From NCBI RefSeq assembly GCF_037055275.1, contig NZ_CP146343.1, forward strand, positions 3,754,501 to 3,818,500: a DNA stretch of 64,000 nucleotides, read 5' to 3'. Below are positions 19,527-27,782 of the stretch, piece after piece. A model generated the notes under the pieces. It was given only the letters and a program-made list of their open reading frames with translations. It did not search any database and was not told the origin of the DNA. The DNA comes from Pseudomonas sp. ML2-2023-3. Its GTDB lineage: Bacteria; Pseudomonadota; Gammaproteobacteria; Pseudomonadales; Pseudomonadaceae. Numbering within the stretch: position 1 is the first letter of the stretch; every line of letters begins with the position of its first letter. A program made the translations under genes and the position numbers.

Positions 19527-20308
19527 GCTTTATTCAAGTACGCGACCTGAGTCACGGTTATACCGCTGGCGGTTTTTTCAGCAAACGGCATCGAGTGCAC
19601 GTGCTCGACGGATTGAATCTGGACCTGGAGCAAGGCCAGAGCCTTGGCCTGCTGGGGGGCAGCGGCAGCGGCAAAAGCACATTGGCGCGCCTGCTGATGG
19701 GCCTGGAAACCGCCGATCAGGGCAGCATCGTGTTCAATGGCCAGCCGCCGTTTTTGCAAAGCGTGCAGATGGTATTCCAGGACGCCCTCAGTGCCTTCAA
19801 CCCCCAGCGCAGCATTGGCTGGAGCATTGCCGAGCCTCTGCGCCATCTCAGCACAATGTCTACCGAGTCGTGCAAGGCCCGGGTTGAACACCTGTTGCAG
19901 CAGGTCCAGCTGGAGGCCCGGGACATCGACAAACTCCCCGCGCAACTGAGCGGCGGCCAACTGCAGCGCGCCGGGATTGCCCGGGCCATGGCGATCGGGC
20001 CTCAGCTGATTATTCTCGACGAGGCCCTGTCCAACCTTGATCGAGTGCTGCAAGTGCAGATTCTGGATTTGCTGGCACAAGTAAGGCGCGACTGCGGCAC
20101 GGGTTTTTTGCTGATTACCCATGACTTGAGCCTGGTGCAGCGCTTTTGCCAGCGAGTGGTGGTATTGGCCGAAGGCAAGCTGGTGGAGGACATGCCTGTT
20201 ACCCCGCAGATGCACTTTACCCACCCGGCAGCACGGACCTTGCAAGAAGCAGTGCTGCCGGCGATGCCGAGGGCGAGCAAAGTCTGTCGCGAGACGGCGA
20301 TTCTGTAG
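19523..20308 (+). CDS. nikE: Nickel ABC transporter ATPase NikE
   Basis: A 261-residue ATPase with Walker A GGSGSGKSTL, signature LSGGQLQRAG, Walker B LIILDEALSNLD and switch LLITHDLS. The Walker B sequence LDEALSNLD is the usual NikE variant (DEA rather than DEP). Last gene of the nik operon; a hairpin at 20314 follows immediately. Confidence 0.93.
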   Translation: MSFIQVRDLSHGYTAGGFFSKRHRVHVLDGLNLDLEQGQSLGLLGGSGSGKSTLARLLMGLETADQGSIVFNGQPPFLQSVQMVFQDALSAFNPQRSIGWSIAEPLRHLSTMSTESCKARVEHLLQQVQLEARDIDKLPAQLSGGQLQRAGIARAMAIGPQLIILDEALSNLDRVLQVQILDLLAQVRRDCGTGFLLITHDLSLVQRFCQRVVVLAEGKLVEDMPVTPQMHFTHPAARTLQEAVLPAMPRASKVCRETAIL

Positions 20309-20313
20309 CACTC

Positions 20314-20343
20314 CTGTGGGAGCGGGCTTGCTCGCTCCCACAG
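20314..20343. terminator. REP-type hairpin between convergent genes
   Basis: Arms CTGTGGGAGC (20314-20323) and GCTCCCACAG (20334-20343) with a 10-base loop; the common Pseudomonas GGGAGCGGGCTTGCTCGC element. It sits between nikE and the convergent binding-protein gene and can serve both as a terminator. Confidence 0.65.
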
Positions 20344-20371
20344 TGATGATGAAGCTCTGGTTTTGTGAGGC

Positions 20372-21472
20372 TCACGTCCCGCTTTTAACCTTGCTCCATA
20401 CCCGTGTCCGTACCCGCTCAAGTTTCAGGGGCAGCGGCTCAAGCGGGAACAGCGTCTGCATGACGTCCTTGCCGGGGTAAATTTCCGGGTTGTCACGGAT
20501 TTTTTCGTCTATCAGCGCCCTGGAATCCTGATTGGCATTGGGGTATTTGAGGTAGGTCGAGGTCTGCGCAATCACCTGCGGGCGCAGCATGTAGTTGATG
20601 AATGCCAGGCCCTGCTGCGGGTTGGGCGCGTCCTTGAGCAAGACCATGCTTTCGACCCAGATCGGCGCACCTTCGCGAGGAATGCTGTAACGGATGTTTC
20701 GCCCATTGCCGGCCACTTGGGAGGCGGTCTTGGCGTCCTGCACCCCGCCTGCCCAACCCACCACCACACACACGTTGCCATTGGCCAGGTCCGTGATGAA
20801 TTTGGACGAGTCAAAGTAGCGAATGTAAGGCCGCAGCGTCAGCAGCAAGGCCTCGGCCTTCTGGTAGTCCTGGGGGTTGGTGCTGTTGTAGGGCAGCCCC
20901 AGGTAATGCAGGGCGATAGGGATGATTTCACTGGGAGCGTCCAGCATCGCCACGCCACACTGGCTGAGCTTGCTCAGGTTCTCGGGCTTGAAGATCAGGT
21001 CCCAGGAATCGACCGGCGCATCCGCCCCAAGCACGGCCCTGACCTTGTCGACGTCATAGCCCACCCCCGTGGTGCCCCACAGGTAAGGCACGGCGTAGCG
21101 ATTACCCGGATCGTTACTCTGCATCTTGGCCAGGATGTCCGGGTCCAGGTGTGAGCGATTGGGCAACTGCGCGGGGTCCAGCTCCTTGAGCACCCCGGCC
21201 TTGATCAGGTTGGGCAGCAGATCCCCGGTGGCGACGACAACGTCATAGCCACTGCGCCCGGCCATCAGCTTGCTTTGCATCACATCGCTGTTATCGAACA
21301 CGTCGTACATCGAGCCGATTCCACTTTCGGCCTTAAAGTTTTTCATCGTGTCGGGGGCAATAAAGTCGTACCAGTTGTAGATGTTCACCTGCTGTTCCGC
21401 CGCAACCGCGCTCGCGAGGCTGCAACTCAACACCGCGGCCAGGGCCAGGCGCATACCGTTTTTATTATTCAT
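20372..21472 (-). CDS. Polyamine-type ABC substrate-binding protein (PotF/SpuD family)
   Basis: A 366-residue periplasmic protein with a signal peptide (residues 1-25, ending AVAA). VNIYNWYDFIAPDT, YDVVVATGDLLPNLIKAG and GVAMLDAPSEIIPIALHYLGL are hallmarks of PotF-type putrescine/spermidine receptors. It starts 2 bases after the stop of the amidase gene, so it is the second gene of that operon. No ATPase or permease genes adjoin it, so it is an orphan receptor in this window. A second protein of the same length and family is encoded at 26311-27411. The ligand is undetermined; not all PotF-like proteins bind polyamines. Confidence 0.88.
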   Translation of the reverse strand: MNNKNGMRLALAAVLSCSLASAVAAEQQVNIYNWYDFIAPDTMKNFKAESGIGSMYDVFDNSDVMQSKLMAGRSGYDVVVATGDLLPNLIKAGVLKELDPAQLPNRSHLDPDILAKMQSNDPGNRYAVPYLWGTTGVGYDVDKVRAVLGADAPVDSWDLIFKPENLSKLSQCGVAMLDAPSEIIPIALHYLGLPYNSTNPQDYQKAEALLLTLRPYIRYFDSSKFITDLANGNVCVVVGWAGGVQDAKTASQVAGNGRNIRYSIPREGAPIWVESMVLLKDAPNPQQGLAFINYMLRPQVIAQTSTYLKYPNANQDSRALIDEKIRDNPEIYPGKDVMQTLFPLEPLPLKLERVRTRVWSKVKSGT

Positions 21473-21474
21473 GT

Positions 21475-22293
21475 TCAGGCTCCGATCAACAGTTCGCGAC
21501 GACCGTCTGCATGTTCGAGCTGTGTGCCCGACAGCAACAAACGGCGATCCTTGAGGTAGTCGTAATCACGGCGGGCAGCCTTCAGCTGATCAAAATCCAG
21601 CGCCACCACCTGGCGATTTTCTTCGCGCCCGGCTTCAACCAGCACCCGCCCAAACGGGTCGACCGCCATGCTGCCACCCGCAAACACCAGCCCGTCGTCC
21701 CCTGCCCCTACGCGGTTGACCATCACGGCGAATGCCTGGTTTTCCTGGGCGCGGGCCATGATTGCCGTGCGGTGCACAGGGCCATAGGGATCCATGTTGC
21801 CGTTGGTGACGATGATCAGTTCGGCCCCCAGTTGCGCCAGGGCCCGGCTGGTTTCCGGCAGTTCAATGTCGTAACAGATCAGCAGGCCAATCCGAACGCC
21901 CTGCCACACAACGGTGGTAAAACGGTCGCCAGGGCAGAAGTCGCCACGTTCCGACGGCCAAAGATGGGTCTTGCGGTAGTGCAGCGCGATCCCCTCGGGC
22001 GTCACCAGTACCGAGGTGTTGTAGAACGTGCCCTCATGGACCTCGGCAATCCCGACCACCACACCGACACCACGCTCCCGTACGGCCTGCAACACAGCGT
22101 GCAGAGTCGGACCGTCCAGGGGCTCGGCCACCTGCGCCAGCTGTTGGCCGCCGACAAATCCGGTCAGGTGGGTCTCTGGAAACACCAGCAAATCCGTATC
22201 GCCAGCGCAGGTGGCGATGGCATTCAATGTGCGCGACAGGTTATAAGCGGTGTCGCCGTCACGGCCAGCCAGTTGCACCATTTCAATGTTCAT
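21475..22293 (-). CDS. Carbon-nitrogen hydrolase (nitrilase superfamily amidase)
   Basis: A 272-residue cytoplasmic enzyme with the full catalytic triad: Glu40 (FPETHLTGF), Lys108 (YRKTHLW) and Cys140 (LLICYDIELPE). The superfamily hydrolyses amides, N-carbamoyl amines or nitriles. I chose ATG 22293 with AGGA seven bases upstream; the earlier in-frame start would run through the divergent promoter. It is the first gene of an operon with the PotF-like receptor and faces a LuxR-type regulator. Together these suggest use of an amide-linked amine or peptide (inference). Confidence 0.88.
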   Translation of the reverse strand: MNIEMVQLAGRDGDTAYNLSRTLNAIATCAGDTDLLVFPETHLTGFVGGQQLAQVAEPLDGPTLHAVLQAVRERGVGVVVGIAEVHEGTFYNTSVLVTPEGIALHYRKTHLWPSERGDFCPGDRFTTVVWQGVRIGLLICYDIELPETSRALAQLGAELIIVTNGNMDPYGPVHRTAIMARAQENQAFAVMVNRVGAGDDGLVFAGGSMAVDPFGRVLVEAGREENRQVVALDFDQLKAARRDYDYLKDRRLLLSGTQLEHADGRRELLIGA

Positions 22294-22364
22294 CTCAGGT
22301 CCTTTTACCCAGGGATGAGCCGAGTATGGTGCGCGGCACAGCGCCTTTAAATGACTTCGATGGG

Positions 22365-22385
22365 GTAACACCCAATGGGTAGTGA
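22365..22385 (+). promoter_or_regulatory. Shared 21-bp motif, copy 1
   Basis: GTAAC-N7-GGGTAGTGA. The identical 14 fixed bases with the same 7-base spacer recur on the minus strand at 26294-26314. It lies in the amidase/LuxR divergent region and overlaps the first possible ATG of the regulator, which suggests a regulator-binding site. Confidence 0.55.
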
Positions 22386-23169
22386 GATGAATCTGACGTT
22401 GCAGGATGTGGCTTGGCATGACGCAGTGGGCCGGGTGATCGAAACCCTCGACCAGCCCAATTTCTGGACGGCGCTGGTGCGTTTGCTGGGCCGCTATGTG
22501 CCCGTGGACAACTGGGTGGTGCTGATCTACAGCGCGGGAAAACCGCAGGTCCTGGCCGAATCCCCCGGCGAAGACGGCGGTATGGATTCACTGTTCCAGG
22601 ATTATCTCAAGGGCCTGTACCTGCTGGACCCGTTCTACATTGCCAACCGCGAATCACCGAAAAGCGGGCTGTTCCGGCTGCAGGACGTGGCCCCGGAATG
22701 CTTTGAACAGACCGATTACTACCAGCGCTACTTCCGCCTGAATATCGTCACCGACGAGGTGCATATCAATGTGCAACTCGACAATGAACGAACCCTGAGC
22801 CTGTCACTGGGCAGCCAGTGCCGGTTCAGCCTGGAACAGACCGCATTGCTGGGGCTGGTACAGCCTTGGGTGGCCGCACTGATGCGCCAGCGCCTGGTGT
22901 TCGAGCGCGAACCCAGGGAGGCAGCAGAGCTGACACCCAACTGGCAAAGCCGCCTGGAAACCGCTACCGAGCAGTTGAGTACACCCTTGACCGCACGGGA
23001 AATGGAGGTGGGGCTATTGCTGCTAAGCGGCTGTTCGAACAAGGAAGTTGCCCGAAAACTGGCGATTTCCGCAGAGACGGTGAAGGTGCATCGCAAGCAC
23101 ATGTACAGCAAGCTGGGAATCAAGTCACAGTCCGAACTGTTCTCGCTGTTTTTACAGGCGCAGGAATAA
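22375..23169 (+). CDS. LuxR-family transcriptional regulator
   Basis: A 264-residue regulator. The C-terminal quarter is a GerE/LuxR helix-turn-helix: LTAREMEVGLLLLSG, NKEVARKLAISAETVKVHRKHMYSKLG. The N-terminal 190 residues form an effector domain without a recognisable receiver or acyl-homoserine-lactone signature. The start is uncertain: ATG 22375 overlaps the 21-bp motif, and ATG 22387 would remove four residues. It is divergent from the amidase/receptor operon and followed by a secreted dipeptidase gene, so it is likely the local regulator. Confidence 0.85.
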   Translation: MGSEMNLTLQDVAWHDAVGRVIETLDQPNFWTALVRLLGRYVPVDNWVVLIYSAGKPQVLAESPGEDGGMDSLFQDYLKGLYLLDPFYIANRESPKSGLFRLQDVAPECFEQTDYYQRYFRLNIVTDEVHINVQLDNERTLSLSLGSQCRFSLEQTALLGLVQPWVAALMRQRLVFEREPREAAELTPNWQSRLETATEQLSTPLTAREMEVGLLLLSGCSNKEVARKLAISAETVKVHRKHMYSKLGIKSQSELFSLFLQAQE

Positions 23170-23271
23170 AAAGCACCTACCGTTGCACTTCCTTGCAGTG
23201 TAAGTTTGGAAATGTTTTGTTTCATTTGCCTCCATTTCCACCCCACTGCCCGCAAAGGAATGCCCCACACC

Positions 23272-25011
23272 ATGCACTTTCCACTTAAACACCTGGCCGC
23301 CGCGACATTGATGATGGCCAGCCTTGCGGCGTTCAGCACCGCTGCCCACGCCACCATCACCCCGCAACAGAGCGCGACCATCCTCAAGACCTTCAGTGAA
23401 ACCCCGGTCACTGACTTCAGGCATTTTCTGGGTGCGCTGGCCAAGAGCGACCTTGCCAGGGCCGACAACCTGCAGCCGACCCTCAACGCCTTTCTCGACA
23501 ACAAGGCATTGACCCCTGAGCAACAGAACGAAATCTATCGTCTGCTGGGCCTCTACACGCGGTTGAAATACGGCAAGGAGGCCACCCAGACCCTGCGAGA
23601 GCTGGTTGCCATCCCGACCGTCAACCTGGACGGCGTGCCCCAGTACGAGAACCCGCAATTCATCAAGATCGCCGACAAGATCAAGGGCCTTGCCCAGGCC
23701 TTCGACCTGAACTTTCGCAATGTCGACAACCGCGTCTATGAAGTCACCCTGCAAGGCAGTGGCGATGAAGTGGTCGGTATTCACGCCCACGCCGACGTGG
23801 TGCCGGTAACCCCGGAAAACTGGGTGCTCAAGGACGGCACAAAACTCGATCCCTTCAAGGTCACCCTGATTGGCGATCGCATGTACGGTCGTGGCACCGA
23901 GGATGACAAAAACGGCATCGTGGTGGCGATGTACGCCATGAAAGTGATCAAGGAGGAGAAGTTGCCGCTGGCCAGAAACTTCAAGCTGCTGATCGACACC
24001 ACCGAGGAAACCTCCGGTGACGCCATCCCCTATTACTTCGAAAACAACCCGGTCCCCAACTACAACCTGGCGCTGGATGGCGGCTACCCCGTAGTGATCG
24101 CCGAGAAAGGCTACGGCACGGTCATGGCCACATTTGCGCGGCGTAACGCCGAGGGTCAGGGCGCGGAAATCATCTCGCTCACGGGCGGCATGGCAACCAA
24201 TCAGATCCCGTCGACCTCGGTCGCCACCCTGGTCACGGACACGCCTGAAGAGCTGGCCGCAACGTTGAATAAAGCCGGTGCCGACTACGCCAGGCGCAAT
24301 GGCGGGAATTTCGAAGTGAGCGCCAAGGTGGTCGGCAAGGATGTCGTGCTGACCGTCACGGGGGTGTCTGCCCACTCCTCAGAGCCCGAGTCCGGGGTCA
24401 ATCCGGTGGCAAGGATGCTGGACTTCATCAGCAGCATTGATGGCCAGGTCGCCCTCAAGCACAACCACATTACCGATGCCGCCCACTATGGCGCCGAGAA
24501 CTGGGGCCTGGACTACGAAGGTGGCAAGTTGGGGATTGGTTTTGCCGACGGGTTCATGGGACCGCTGACCACGTCACTGACGTTTGTCGGGCTGGATGAC
24601 AAGGCCCTCAAGCTTGCCGTGAACCTGCGCGTGCCCAAGGGCAAGTCCCCGCAGGTGCTCAAGGAGCAGATTGCCGGGAAGCTGGATGCCTGGAGCAAGA
24701 GCAAGCAGGTGGCGGTGACGTTTGACTACACCATCGCCGAACCGATGTACCGCAACCCGGAGGGTGAATGGGTCAAGGCGCTGCTGGCCGTAGCCAGCGA
24801 AAACCTCGGCATGGAACACACCTTCGGCACCTCGGCGGGTGCGACATCGGTCCATGAACTGCCCAATGGCGTGCAGTTCGGTCTGGCCATGCCCAACGTC
24901 AAGTACACCGGCCATACCGACAACGAGTTCAAGACGGTCGAGCAGTTCATGCTGGACTTGCAGATCGTCACCGAAATGATGGCTCGCGTCGGGCAATTGC
25001 CGAAGCTCTGA
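23272..25011 (+). CDS. Secreted M20-family dipeptidase
   Basis: A 579-residue metallopeptidase. Residues 1-27 form a signal peptide ending in AAHA, so it works in the periplasm. GIHAHADVVPV and the downstream GRGTEDDKNG carry the first metal ligands, DTTEETSGD has the catalytic Glu pair, and DGGYP follows; these resemble the PepV/Xaa-His branch of M20. ATG 23272 is favoured because AAGGA lies at proper distance; ATG 23260 sits on top of that site. It follows the LuxR-type gene by 102 bases and is closed by a strong inverted repeat. Its likely job is to release amino acids from small peptides. Confidence 0.87.
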   Translation: MHFPLKHLAAATLMMASLAAFSTAAHATITPQQSATILKTFSETPVTDFRHFLGALAKSDLARADNLQPTLNAFLDNKALTPEQQNEIYRLLGLYTRLKYGKEATQTLRELVAIPTVNLDGVPQYENPQFIKIADKIKGLAQAFDLNFRNVDNRVYEVTLQGSGDEVVGIHAHADVVPVTPENWVLKDGTKLDPFKVTLIGDRMYGRGTEDDKNGIVVAMYAMKVIKEEKLPLARNFKLLIDTTEETSGDAIPYYFENNPVPNYNLALDGGYPVVIAEKGYGTVMATFARRNAEGQGAEIISLTGGMATNQIPSTSVATLVTDTPEELAATLNKAGADYARRNGGNFEVSAKVVGKDVVLTVTGVSAHSSEPESGVNPVARMLDFISSIDGQVALKHNHITDAAHYGAENWGLDYEGGKLGIGFADGFMGPLTTSLTFVGLDDKALKLAVNLRVPKGKSPQVLKEQIAGKLDAWSKSKQVAVTFDYTIAEPMYRNPEGEWVKALLAVASENLGMEHTFGTSAGATSVHELPNGVQFGLAMPNVKYTGHTDNEFKTVEQFMLDLQIVTEMMARVGQLPKL

Positions 25012-25032
25012 ACCAATATCCCGCCCCCGGCC

Positions 25033-25116
25033 GTAGTCGCTGCCGAGGCACGAAGGCTGCGATTTGCGATGTATATCGCTAAAGGCTCGCAGCCTTCGTG
25101 CCTCGGCAGCGACTAC
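25033..25116. repeat. Perfect 30-bp inverted repeat (paired REP elements)
   Basis: Arms 25033-25062 and 25087-25116 are perfectly complementary over 30 bases with a 24-base loop. It lies between the convergent dipeptidase and P1-peptidase genes and is probably a bidirectional terminator. Its outer word GTAGTCGCTGCCGAGG is a variant of the GTAGTCGCTGACGAG family elsewhere in the window. Confidence 0.85.
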
Positions 25117-25120
25117 AGGC

Positions 25121-26221
25121 TCAAGGTGCTTTCCAGCCCACCTGCCTGAGCGCCGCCAGCAATCGCTCAGGCTTGAGCGCCAGCACCGTATGGCCACAGC
25201 CTGTCAGGTCATCGGCGCCCAGCATGGCATTGAGAATGGCTTCTTCTACCGCATCGGCCGCTGCCACGAACAGCGGCGAGATGTAGTCGTTGTTGACCAT
25301 CTGCAACGCCGTTGTCGGCTCACCCGGATGACCGAAGTTGGCCGCTGGCAAGTTCTGGTTGCCCACCGCAAAGGCAATGAAGATATCGCCGCTGGAGTCC
25401 TCGGTTCCTCCCCCCACCCGCGCCAACCCGACACTGGCACGCTGTGCAAGACGGGTGCACTGATGGGGCAACAAGGGCGCGTCGGTGGCAAGGGTAATCA
25501 CGATCGACCCCATGCCCGGCACGCCGACATTGACCCCGCTTTTGAAGGGCGATGGCACGTCATCCAGCACCGTGCCGACCGGGTAGCCGCCCACCCGCAA
25601 GGCTTCACGCACGCCGTAGTTGGCCTGCACCAGCGCCCCTACCGTCCAGCCCCCCTGCTCCGGGCTCAATACCCGTGATGACGTGCCGATCCCGCCCTTG
25701 AATTCGTGGCAGATCATTCCGGTACCGCCCCCGACGTTGCCCTCTGCCACAGGCCCGGACTCGGCCGCTTGCAGGGCAAGTTGCAGATGCTCGGCAGTCA
25801 CGTGCTGGCCCCAGATATCGTTCAACGTTCCGTCGTAGGTCTCCAGCACCACGGGCATGCACCAGTAGGTATGTTGCTTGCCCATCTCCCGCTCGGCAGC
25901 TACCAGCGCATCGCGAACCACGCCAACACTGTGGGTGTTGGTGTAGGCAATGGGCGAGGTCAGCAAGCCCGCCTCCCGGATCCACTCCAGCCCCGTGGCG
26001 TCACCGTTGCCGTTGAGCACATGCACGCCTGCAAAACACGGCTGCAAATGGGTGGCTCCGGCCCGGGGCTCAATCACGGTGACACCGGAATGGATGGAAA
26101 CCCCATCGGTTTCAACATTGAGCGTGTGATGCCCCACTCGCACACCCGGTACGTCGGTGATGGCGTTGTACACGCCCGGGGTACCTGAACCGATAGTGAT
26201 GCCAAGCTCTCGGATACGCAT
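25121..26221 (-). CDS. P1 (S58, DmpA-type) aminopeptidase
   Basis: A 366-residue N-terminal-nucleophile hydrolase. It opens with TDVPGVRVGHHT and contains GNVGGGTGMICHEFKGGIGTSSR; the autocleavage site is Gly238-Ser239 in GMGSIVITLATDAPL, where Ser239 becomes the catalytic N-terminus of the small subunit. DmpA/BapA enzymes cleave D-amino acid amides, L-aminopeptides or beta-peptides. It is 89 bases downstream of the second PotF-like receptor on the same strand, with the 21-bp motif between them, and is the fourth hydrolase or receptor of this peptide/amide group. Confidence 0.88.
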   Translation of the reverse strand: MRIRELGITIGSGTPGVYNAITDVPGVRVGHHTLNVETDGVSIHSGVTVIEPRAGATHLQPCFAGVHVLNGNGDATGLEWIREAGLLTSPIAYTNTHSVGVVRDALVAAEREMGKQHTYWCMPVVLETYDGTLNDIWGQHVTAEHLQLALQAAESGPVAEGNVGGGTGMICHEFKGGIGTSSRVLSPEQGGWTVGALVQANYGVREALRVGGYPVGTVLDDVPSPFKSGVNVGVPGMGSIVITLATDAPLLPHQCTRLAQRASVGLARVGGGTEDSSGDIFIAFAVGNQNLPAANFGHPGEPTTALQMVNNDYISPLFVAAADAVEEAILNAMLGADDLTGCGHTVLALKPERLLAALRQVGWKAP

Positions 26222-26293
26222 GGTGCTGTTCTCGTCGTTCGATTAAGTGCCCCCAGTTTAGGAACCCGGCAGGCACTTGACGATAACCCCCAT

Positions 26294-26314
26294 TCACTAC
26301 CCCAGAGGGGTTAC
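26294..26314 (-). promoter_or_regulatory. Shared 21-bp motif, copy 2
   Basis: Minus-strand GTAAC-N7-GGGTAGTGA, the same fixed bases and spacer as at 22365-22385. It straddles the receptor stop codon and lies 73-93 bases upstream of the P1-peptidase start. The core ACCCC-AGA-GGGGT is a short palindrome. Confidence 0.55.
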
Positions 26315-27411
26315 TTGTCCGACTTGATACTGGTCCAGACCCGGGTGCGCACCCGTTCCATTTTCTGCGGCAGCGGCTGCACCACATACAGGGATTCCAA
26401 CGCCTCGCTGGTTGGGGTCAGGTTCGGATTGGCGGTGATGTCCTTGTTGATCAGCGCCAGGGAGTCCTTGTTGGCATTGGGGTAGCCAAGGAAATCACTG
26501 ATCCCGGCAATGACCTTGGGCTCCAGCAGGTGGTTAAGGAACTCGTGGGCCTCTTCGACATTTTTCGCGCTTTTAGGGATGGCGAAGGTGTCAAACCAGA
26601 TCGGCGCGCCCTCTTTGGGCAAGCGCCAGTCGACCACGACACCGTTACCCGACTCTTTGGCGCGATTGCCGAACTGGTAGAAACTGCCCGAATAACCGAT
26701 GGCCACGCAGATGTCGCCATTGGCGATATCGGTCATGTACTTGGCCGAGTTGAAGTAGGTCACGTAGGGGCGGATCTTGAGCATCAGCTCCTTGGCTTTT
26801 TCATAATCGGCCGGGTTCTGGCTGTTGGGGTCCAGTCCCAGATAATGCAGCGCCAACGGCAGGATTTCCGAGGGTGAATCGAGCATCGCCACGCCGCAGG
26901 ATTTCAGCTTGGCCATGTTTTCGGGCTTGAACACCAGATCCCAGCTGTCCACCGGTGCATTCTCGCCCAGCGCGGCCTTGACCTTGGCCGGGTTGAAGCC
27001 GATCAGCACCGTGCCGTACATGTAAGGCACCGCGTACTGGTTGCCAGGGTCATTGGTGTCCAGCAACTTGAGCAGGGCCGGGTCCTGGTGCTGCCAGTTG
27101 GGCAGCTTGGACTTGTCCAGTTTCTGAAACACTCCCGCCTTGATCTGGGTATCGAGAAACTGATTGGACGGCACCACCAGGTCATACCCCGAGTTGCCGG
27201 TCAGCAGCTTGGCTTCAAGGGCTTCATTGGTGTCGAAAGAATCCCAGGTCACCTTGATGCCCGTCTGTTTGGCGAAGTCCTTGGGAACGGACGGCAGGAT
27301 ATAGTCCGCCCAGTTGTAAACCCGCAACTCGCGCTGTTCGGCATGTACGCTGGTGGCCAGCAGCGTGAGCCCACAGACAGTGGCGCCCAGTAAGCATTTC
27401 AGAGTGTCCAT
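26311..27411 (-). CDS. Polyamine-type ABC substrate-binding protein (PotF/SpuD family), second copy
   Basis: A 366-residue periplasmic receptor with a signal peptide (1-24, ending VHA). LRVYNWADYILPSVPKDF, YDLVVPSNQFLDTQIKAG, APVDSWDLVFKPENM and CGVAMLDSPSEILPLALHYLGL define the PotF family. It is clearly paralogous to the protein at 20372-21472, sharing the last residues ERVRTRVWxxxKS. Like that one it has no adjoining transporter subunits. It is transcribed towards the P1 peptidase. The ligand is not determinable by reading. Confidence 0.88.
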   Translation of the reverse strand: MDTLKCLLGATVCGLTLLATSVHAEQRELRVYNWADYILPSVPKDFAKQTGIKVTWDSFDTNEALEAKLLTGNSGYDLVVPSNQFLDTQIKAGVFQKLDKSKLPNWQHQDPALLKLLDTNDPGNQYAVPYMYGTVLIGFNPAKVKAALGENAPVDSWDLVFKPENMAKLKSCGVAMLDSPSEILPLALHYLGLDPNSQNPADYEKAKELMLKIRPYVTYFNSAKYMTDIANGDICVAIGYSGSFYQFGNRAKESGNGVVVDWRLPKEGAPIWFDTFAIPKSAKNVEEAHEFLNHLLEPKVIAGISDFLGYPNANKDSLALINKDITANPNLTPTSEALESLYVVQPLPQKMERVRTRVWTSIKSDK

Positions 27412-27782
27412 GGATCAGTTCCCCAGGTTCGGCGTGAGATCGATAGTTGTTATGTTCTGTACACGGCAGAGGCCTTTAGAAGGCCGAGGGTAAGGACGAA
27501 AGGATTTGTTGTTATTTGAGTGGTGGGGTTGATTCTTGCCGACAGCCAGAACCGATCACAGAGGGAGGCAGGCCAAAAGGGGATTTATATGGCCATTGTA
27601 CGTGTCCGATTCTATGTCCGGGACGCAGATTCAGGGGCTAGCGCAAGACCTGCAGGAGCTGGCTTGCCTGCGATGCTGAGGACGCGGTCTTTCAGCCGTA
27701 CCGCGTAGATGCCATCGCGAGCAAGCCCGCTCCCACAGGTATTTGTGCCAGACAGTGAATGCGGCCGACGCGGTCTGTCAGG
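27412..27782. other. Intergenic region with degenerate REP elements
   Basis: A 371-base gap. The half nearest the flavoprotein gene (about 27640-27745) contains GAGCAAGCCCGCTCCCACAGG and an imperfect partner, a common Pseudomonas palindromic repeat. The other half should hold the receptor promoter. The short open frames here have no ribosome-binding site or family resemblance, so I call no gene. Confidence 0.6.

Noticed and set aside
27520..27708. 62-codon frame upstream of the PotF-like gene
   Set aside because: Runs into a REP element and has no family resemblance.
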